This document shows positions 59,059 to 64,000 of a DNA stretch of 64,000 nt, piece by piece (within the stretch, counting starts at the first letter, position 1; each line of letters begins with the position of its first letter). Source of the stretch: Gracilaria gracilis (lineage: Eukaryota > Rhodophyta > Florideophyceae > Gracilariales > Gracilariaceae). A program made the position numbers and the translations under genes. The stretch is taken from the NCBI GenBank assembly GCA_030374805.1, contig JARGSG010000189.1, forward strand, positions 1,178,001 through 1,242,000, read 5' to 3'. The notes below the pieces were generated by a model. The model had not been told where the DNA came from. It did no database searches and saw only the letters and a program-made list of their open reading frames with translations.

Positions 59059-60507
59059 TCAAATGTTCTTTGCATCATCCAACGATGCTTGGACAGGGCC
59101 GTTGAAAACGGGCAGGCCTGCAAAGTACACCGTGGTATCTCCCTTTTCCGTAGATTTTGTGGTTATTGGCAGGCTTTGCGATGACGCGCCTGGGAATGTC
59201 CGGAAAGCGGCTGCACCGTTCTTCTTGTCCTTGACAGCAGCCTCAAGAATATGTATTCCTCGGTCATAAAGAGTATACAGGAAAAAGACTGCGTAAATGG
59301 CATATGCGGGGGCGCCAATGTTAGGATCTTGATCAAGGATGGTGCGTTTGTAGGCATTCATGAAGAAATGAAGTCCAACGCATGATATTCCAATGTACTG
59401 AGCAAAATCCTTACGTGAGCCCGACACATAGGCCGTTATTCCATGGAGAACGAGGTGAAGAATGAACAGCAAACCATGAAGGATCATGAAGGTTTCGGCA
59501 ACACGCTGGGAACGGTGCCTAAACACAATAAGGATATCCGTTTTACCAATGACTGTCATCACGGCACAAGCAAAGCTCAGGATACCAAAGTACATGTTAA
59601 TCGCGATAAGATAGTGTTCGATTGTTAGCATTGAGAGTCGGGCTCGAATCTTGGTGACCAGCCAGGCCACTGCGACTATTGGGAGGAGCAGTATGATGTA
59701 GAAGATAAGCCCAGTGTAGAACGGGCTACTTTTGATGGCTGGCAGGTATTGAGTGATGGCCTCTGTGGTCTCTGCGGTAAGGTGCTCATTCAACTGGGCA
59801 ACATCTTCGATACCGTCTATAACCGGATCCAGCACAGAGCCTGACTTGAGAATAGTTTCACGGATTACAGGAGGGAGGTCTTTGAGGTTCTGCTCCAACC
59901 ATGAATGCAATCCGTTTTCCCTGAATCGCTCTGCAAGAACTTGCATATCCTCAACTAAACGCTTGTGTTCTCCTTCCAACTCCTTCTGATCTGCTTCCTT
60001 CGCCTTTCGCTGTTCTTCAACGCGCATGAGTTCTGCAGCATACTTCTTTTCCTCTTCAAGAACTTGCTCCGTGCGGCGTTGAATGTCCTTTCTTTCGTGT
60101 GCGATATGCTCTTTTTCGTCGAAGGTGTGGTTTTTTTTCTTGACGGAGAGATTTAGACTCTCCTCTGCCTTTGACTCTTCTTCCTTCACTTCCTTCTCGA
60201 GTTTGAAAGTATCGTCAAGTGTGCTTCGCAGCTTCTTCACGCGCTTGAGAAGTTCATTCTTTGACTTGATTCGGGCCTTGAGACGTTCCATTTCGCCGAG
60301 TTTCTCTGCGAGGTCATGGCTCTCCTTTTCGACGTTTGCCAAAGACTCATCATCAGCCGGAATGCTAGCGTCGTCCTCGACAACCTCTGGATCAAAGGCA
60401 GCTTCTTCTTCCGGGGGACCCAGGTCCTTCTCCTCGAGACCATAGTCAGCCAGGACAACGGCCAGCAGAACAGAAAGCAGAAAAAAAAGGGTCACGACGC
60501 GACGCAT
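59059..60507 (-). CDS. Signal peptide, coiled-coil, multi-span membrane protein (paralogue 2)
   Basis: 482 residues, single exon. Signal peptide about 1-20 (LFFLLSVLLAVVLA). An acidic stretch (~24-58) precedes a long charged coiled coil (~60-205, for example EKEVKEEESKAEESLNLSVK and EEEKKYAAELMRVEEQRKAK). The junction reads NGLHSWLEQNLKDLPPVIRE, aligning with SGFAHWLEARGSDYFPDTAI in the neighbour. A short amphipathic region leads to about five spans (~272-430; SPFYTGLIFYIILLLPIVAV, HGLLFILHLVLHGITAY, PAYAIYAVFFLYTLYDRG). The tail is short and lacks the Ser-rich extension of its neighbour. The two genes are in the same orientation, 617 bp apart. A TTATATGAC box on the minus strand lies about 105 bp upstream (~60612). 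Family not recognised. Confidence 0.8.
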   Translation of the reverse strand: MRRVVTLFFLLSVLLAVVLADYGLEEKDLGPPEEEAAFDPEVVEDDASIPADDESLANVEKESHDLAEKLGEMERLKARIKSKNELLKRVKKLRSTLDDTFKLEKEVKEEESKAEESLNLSVKKKNHTFDEKEHIAHERKDIQRRTEQVLEEEKKYAAELMRVEEQRKAKEADQKELEGEHKRLVEDMQVLAERFRENGLHSWLEQNLKDLPPVIRETILKSGSVLDPVIDGIEDVAQLNEHLTAETTEAITQYLPAIKSSPFYTGLIFYIILLLPIVAVAWLVTKIRARLSMLTIEHYLIAINMYFGILSFACAVMTVIGKTDILIVFRHRSQRVAETFMILHGLLFILHLVLHGITAYVSGSRKDFAQYIGISCVGLHFFMNAYKRTILDQDPNIGAPAYAIYAVFFLYTLYDRGIHILEAAVKDKKNGAAAFRTFPGASSQSLPITTKSTEKGDTTVYFAGLPVFNGPVQASLDDAKNI

Positions 60508-61420
60508 GTTCTCGGGATTGAGCCAGAGAGAGATGGCAGCGGAGGACGTGCAAGTGTTAGGCTAAATGAAAGAAAGCATAGCCGTAGAAGGCGCTGCAGG
60601 ATCGACAGGGTGTCATATAAGGCGTGCGGGTGGCGGCGCGGGTGCTGGCGCGGGTGTTGGCGCACATTACATTGGCCGAGTGACGGCTGCCAAAAGCGTT
60701 GAACGTCACAGCTGCACGCAGAGGAGCGAGCACTGCTCGGTTCGCATCACGGCGACTGATTTTTGCTTTGGGATTTTAATGCGCAAAATAGGACATTCTC
60801 CACCTCCAGTTCGGCTTGACGGAGCGGTCGCTCCGTGACAGATCCACAGCCGTGGCCTTACAGGCCACCGCTGTACCAAACGAGTCGCATTCCCGCAACT
60901 CTTCCAACTCAAGCTTTTATGACCAAGACCAAGACCAAGACCACCTTCATCCTCTTGATAGTCATTCCTCTTCGATCAGCTTCAAAGTCCAACTCGCCAT
61001 GATGCTTTGTGAAGCCTCCCTGTATGCCAATGTACATATGTCGTGGTGGTTGGGACTTGTTTCTAAACTATACGACTTCATGCTTCAGCTCAAGTATCTA
61101 GATACCGTATACTGTAATAGATTCAGTTTCGCGAGTTGCCTGATTCTGAATTGCATGTAGAGCACTATGCACATGACTGGAGGGAAGAAGAGCGAAACGG
61201 AGAACGTATTTATGTCATAATACAATATAGATCCAACATGATGGGCTTCTTTCTAAACTTGACTGCATACTACCTTTCAGCCAAGCTGTTCAGCTGCAGG
61301 ATAGCACATCCGATACAGAAACAAAAACGTGCGACACAACCATAGCTTTCCATAAGCAACTGCGTATCCTGCACAACCAGATTGGTCCAACGTTTGGCGT
61401 ACGCATTTTGGTGGCTACAC
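60508..61420. other. Intergenic, no gene seen
   Basis: Promoter side of paralogue 2. Contains a (GACCAA)n run at about 60919-60940. Frames here lack domain character. Confidence 0.4.
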
Positions 61421-61443
61421 GTACCAACGGTACCGTTGGTACC
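61421..61443. repeat. GGTACC motif, triple half-site form
   Basis: GTACCAACGGTACC followed by GTTGGTACC: three GTACC units in a 23-bp near-perfect palindrome. Its last base is the final base of the TAG stop of the next gene. Confidence 0.9.
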
Positions 61444-62783
61444 TACGCTGCAAGCATTCGAGATAAATGACGTGCGGCTGTTCGCGTGTCATCATCCGGG
61501 CACGAATCTTTCTCGCGATACGCATTCACATTAAGCTCGAACGCCGATATATAAGTCCGAGATTCTTCGTTACTATCTGCGATGATTACCAACATTTGCA
61601 TCAGTGGTGTTGATTCTTCAGCACCTGGTACAGGTTCAGAGTTCAAGCGAGCAACGCCGGCATACAGCAAACGGACCATGTCTTCTTCCGCCAACTCAGG
61701 TGCATCTTTGTGTCTTCTAGACGCGCCTGCAATGTTCAGGCCTAAAACAGCCGCAGGCTTCCTCACTTGTCGGTTCGGACTTTGGAGAGCGTGACAAAGT
61801 GCGTCGATCACCGTCTTTATGCTGTTTTCCCGGCACACATAAACAGTGGAGGCCTCGTGTGCAAATAGATTGATGGCAGCCCTCAAAGTCATCATCCTAG
61901 CGCTGTTGGGTGAATCATCTGCTATAATGTACCGGTCGCAGAGGAAACCGATTTCGCGGGCAACTGCAATGGCATTCGCCTCGTTTTCCAGGATGTATAG
62001 CCTCAAGAAATCTAGTACTGGGAAAGCCTTTTCCAATGAACAGGTTCGTGAAGTCGACAGAATATGATCGAAATGAGGGTCCCTATCTGGGGAAAACGAT
62101 GAGTCAAACTCGTGAAGCTTTTTTCTCACTTTTGTGCGTTCTGCATTGGCCAGCACAATTGGAGACCTCCAGTATTCTGGGGTTGTAGATGTTCTGGCCA
62201 TTTGCACCGGAAACCCGGAAGATGATGAGTCATGCGGCTGTCTGTGGGCGGACTCAGTTCGTATTTCAGCACTTGGGGCTTGTGATAGCTCATTTCTTGG
62301 TACGCTCAGAATCTCCTGGTGCCCCATACTTTGGTCTCTAATAGATGCTTGCATCTGATCAATAATAGGTCTGATCGTTGGACCAAGCGGGGAATTCATC
62401 GCCTCTGCCGGGAGGTCTAAAATGTATTGGGGTATATGCTTGCCCAGAAGAAACATAGCGCATGCATCAGAGAAGTTATTACAGTTGTTTTCCAACAGGT
62501 GGTAGTTGTCAAACGTAAATCTGTGGGACACAGAACGAAGAAACGCGAGGAAGTCCTCTTTGCTTTTCGTTGTTGTCCCCATTGCTTCCGCAGAATACGG
62601 GGTGCCATATGGTGTCTGATTTGGGGGATCAGAGCAAATTCCTCCTCCGAAATAGTACTCACGGTTGTAGACTTCAACACCAGTGTGCCATATACCATCT
62701 AGTTGTTTTCCAAGGAACATGGGAGAGAATTGGCGTGCCATTCCCTGCGAAATATCATAAACATGCAGCGTTACTGTGCTCAT
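61443..62783 (-). CDS. PPPDE (DeSI-type) thiol protease with C-terminal PUL domain
   Basis: 446 residues from the ATG at 62783 (upstream codons in frame lack an ATG). The N-terminal PPPDE domain (~1-140) has LHVYDISQGMARQFSP, catalytic His33 in IWHTGVEVY, the YYFGGGI strand and catalytic Cys101 in LLENNCNNFSD. This is the papain-like fold of DeSI deSUMOylating or deubiquitinating isopeptidases. A Ser-rich linker (~150-230) leads to an Armadillo-like PUL domain (~235-446; SLEKAFPVLDFLRLYILENE, TLRAAINLFAH, VRKPAAVLGLNIA). PUL binds Cdc48/p97 in PLAA-type proteins. Plant relatives often have a thioredoxin domain between; none is visible here. It probably edits SUMO or ubiquitin conjugates on Cdc48-linked substrates. 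Single exon. Confidence 0.9.
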   Translation of the reverse strand: MSTVTLHVYDISQGMARQFSPMFLGKQLDGIWHTGVEVYNREYYFGGGICSDPPNQTPYGTPYSAEAMGTTTKSKEDFLAFLRSVSHRFTFDNYHLLENNCNNFSDACAMFLLGKHIPQYILDLPAEAMNSPLGPTIRPIIDQMQASIRDQSMGHQEILSVPRNELSQAPSAEIRTESAHRQPHDSSSSGFPVQMARTSTTPEYWRSPIVLANAERTKVRKKLHEFDSSFSPDRDPHFDHILSTSRTCSLEKAFPVLDFLRLYILENEANAIAVAREIGFLCDRYIIADDSPNSARMMTLRAAINLFAHEASTVYVCRENSIKTVIDALCHALQSPNRQVRKPAAVLGLNIAGASRRHKDAPELAEEDMVRLLYAGVARLNSEPVPGAEESTPLMQMLVIIADSNEESRTYISAFELNVNAYREKDSCPDDDTRTAARHLSRMLAA

Positions 62784-63704
62784 GTTGAACTTCAGCAACC
62801 GACGTTCAATCAGGTTTTCAGGGAGTAGAGATGAAAACTTGGCGATGTAATAATGTTGTCCTAGACTTTCAAATTGTGTGACAAACCCAAGTTTGAACTT
62901 GGTTTCCAGCCGAAATCAGCGAGAAGTATTCGCGGTCAGCGCCCAAGTGTTGTTGCCTCCACTTGTTCTAGCTTTGCGAGCTATGTTTACCTTCGTAACA
63001 GAGGCAAATGACAGAGCACAAGATTGAGGCTAGATTTTATGTGATCTTCTGTGATCCCCTCAGAGCTGCGACTGGCGTGTAGAAGGGCACCGTTCCCCTG
63101 TCTACCAACGGTACCTTCGACGGTAAAGGGTTCAGAGAGATAGCGTTGGTAGATTTAGATAGGTTACCGTAGAAAACACTTTCCACACCTAGTCTTGTTC
63201 TACTTGTCCTGGCTGCGCAAGCTGATGGCACGTGTTGATCTTTTTTTTGTCCGTATTTAACAAGGTACTGCATATTTAGGGCCTACCAAGGATACAAGTT
63301 TAGGGGAGATTGATGAGCTCCACATGTCCTTGTTTCGTTTGTACCGTTAGATAGGAGTGAGGGAGATTGGGAAGCACAAACGGTTGATGCCCTTTTTTGA
63401 ACCGGGATATGGATTTTCGTCCTCATAGCATATGTGAAGGTGATCACCGTTTGGAAATGCATTCTGCACTCTCGCATTCTTCATTGAACAGATTGTCTTG
63501 GGTCTACACGTACTATGGTGGTTCTTTCTGTCGAGCCTTCTGCGCGCTGCCGTCAATTATAACCATCCTTACTTGTGTTAATGCTGCAACGGTTTGAGAT
63601 GAATGCAGTTGTATCAAGGGAACGGAGAAATAGTCTGCCATTTGTATCAATGAAAGATGGAGCGCCGTGTATATGAAACGAAAACGAACAGACGCCTTTC
63701 GTTC
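62784..63704. other. Intergenic, divergent upstream region
   Basis: Contains TACCTTCGTA at 62988-62997 and TACCAACGGTACCTTCGACG at 63104-63123. No gene recognised. Confidence 0.45.
63668..63676 (+). promoter_or_regulatory. TATA-like box of right-edge gene
   Basis: TGTATATGA, about 35 bp before the ATG at 63705. Spacing is short, so the true start could be lower down. Confidence 0.35.
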
Positions 63705-64000
63705 ATGTTTCGCACCCCACCACCGTCTCAAGCTCTAAACGTCCTCATTCCTCATGCTGATACAATATGTTCACTTTTGCACCATCGCATTCATTCTCCG
63801 ACCCCTCCGGCTCACCTCGATCCACTTACCGTCGAATTTCTTACAAGTATTCCCGACTCGTTTCTTCGTCAAATCGAGCTCAAGGGTGCATGGAACGTTT
63901 TGCCCGACATGGATATCCCACCTTTCCTTCGAAATCTCACTACCCTGGCTGCTGATATTTCTCATTATTTTCCTTGCGTAGGGAGTTATCATGAAAACCA
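63705..64000 (+). CDS. Unknown protein, 5' part only (runs off right edge)
   Basis: An ATG frame open for 98 codons to the edge. The first ~50 residues are Pro/His-rich. From about residue 47 the sequence looks like a folded, conserved-type domain: PLTVEFLTSIPDSFLRQIEL, then KGAWNVLPDMDIPPFLRNL and ADISHYFPCVGSYHEN. The other two plus-strand frames are also open here but read as hydrophobic or Ser/Arg noise, so I prefer this frame. No family assigned. The frame is cut by the window end and the exact start is uncertain. Confidence 0.5.
   Translation, partial: MFRTPPPSQALNVLIPHADTICSLLHHRIHSPTPPAHLDPLTVEFLTSIPDSFLRQIELKGAWNVLPDMDIPPFLRNLTTLAADISHYFPCVGSYHEN

Noticed and set aside
60816..61160. 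114-residue frame with DQDQDQD repeat
   Set aside because: It derives from a short GACCAA tandem repeat and lacks any domain or promoter.
1..64000. CRISPR array, biosynthetic cluster or bacterial operon
   Set aside because: No regularly spaced repeats; genes are eukaryotic, monocistronic-looking and functionally unrelated.

Overview
The window is nuclear DNA of an intron-poor photosynthetic eukaryote, most likely a red alga; a florideophyte such as Chondrus is my best guess, by inference only. The coding evidence includes a BiP-type Hsp70 with an ER signal peptide, TRAPPC3/Bet3, NF-YA, DDX1 and UTP20 (an 8.6-kb single exon). It also includes nuclear plastid-type genes: the ferredoxin-thioredoxin reductase variable chain, a 4Fe-4S APS reductase with a leader, and a DUF4079 membrane protein. 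Most genes are single exons. I found two short spliceosomal introns, 70 and 77 bp, with GTACGT donors. Several genes have a TATA-like box 35-115 bp before the ATG and a C- or CT-rich leader.

Layout. 1-224: start of a secreted-protein gene on the minus strand, running off the left edge. 0.9-6.4 kb: BiP, bracketed by a diverged inverted repeat, with an antisense BiP relic inside. 6.5-6.9 kb: small hypothetical gene. 8.6-10.4 kb: broken CSE1/exportin-2 copy, hit by a LINE 3' fragment with a visible 8-bp target duplication. 10.9-13.3 kb: frameshifted hAT transposase. 13.3-15.4 kb: foldback repeats and a LINE tail. 16.1-18.0 kb: large secreted protein of unknown family. 19.7-21.6 kb: DUF4079 gene, LINE tail, FTR variable chain. 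22.8-26.6 kb: DDX1 and APS reductase, convergent. 28.3-31.7 kb: hypothetical protein, TRAPPC3 (minus) and NF-YA (plus), the last two divergent. 34.3-35.6 kb: L-2-hydroxyglutarate dehydrogenase. 38.2-39.0 kb: a two-exon sulfotransferase-like gene. 39.9-48.5 kb: UTP20. 50.1-52.3 kb: PH-AGC kinase. 52.5-52.8 kb: small mitochondrial-type gene with an apparent frameshift. 53-56.4 kb: repeat-rich, no convincing gene. 56.5-60.5 kb: tandem paralogues of a signal peptide, coiled-coil, multi-membrane-span family. 61.4-62.8 kb: PPPDE-PUL protease. 63.7 kb to the right edge: start of an unknown gene.

The window is not an operon-like system. It is a set of housekeeping genes in small islands separated by decayed repeats. 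The least explained items are a recurring near-palindromic GGTACC-GTT-GGTACC motif in gene flanks, a repeated 10-mer TACCTTCGTA, a dispersed LINE family with a conserved C-terminal tail, several long hairpins, the tandem coiled-coil membrane proteins and the 634-residue secreted protein. No rRNA, tRNA or CRISPR was recognised.
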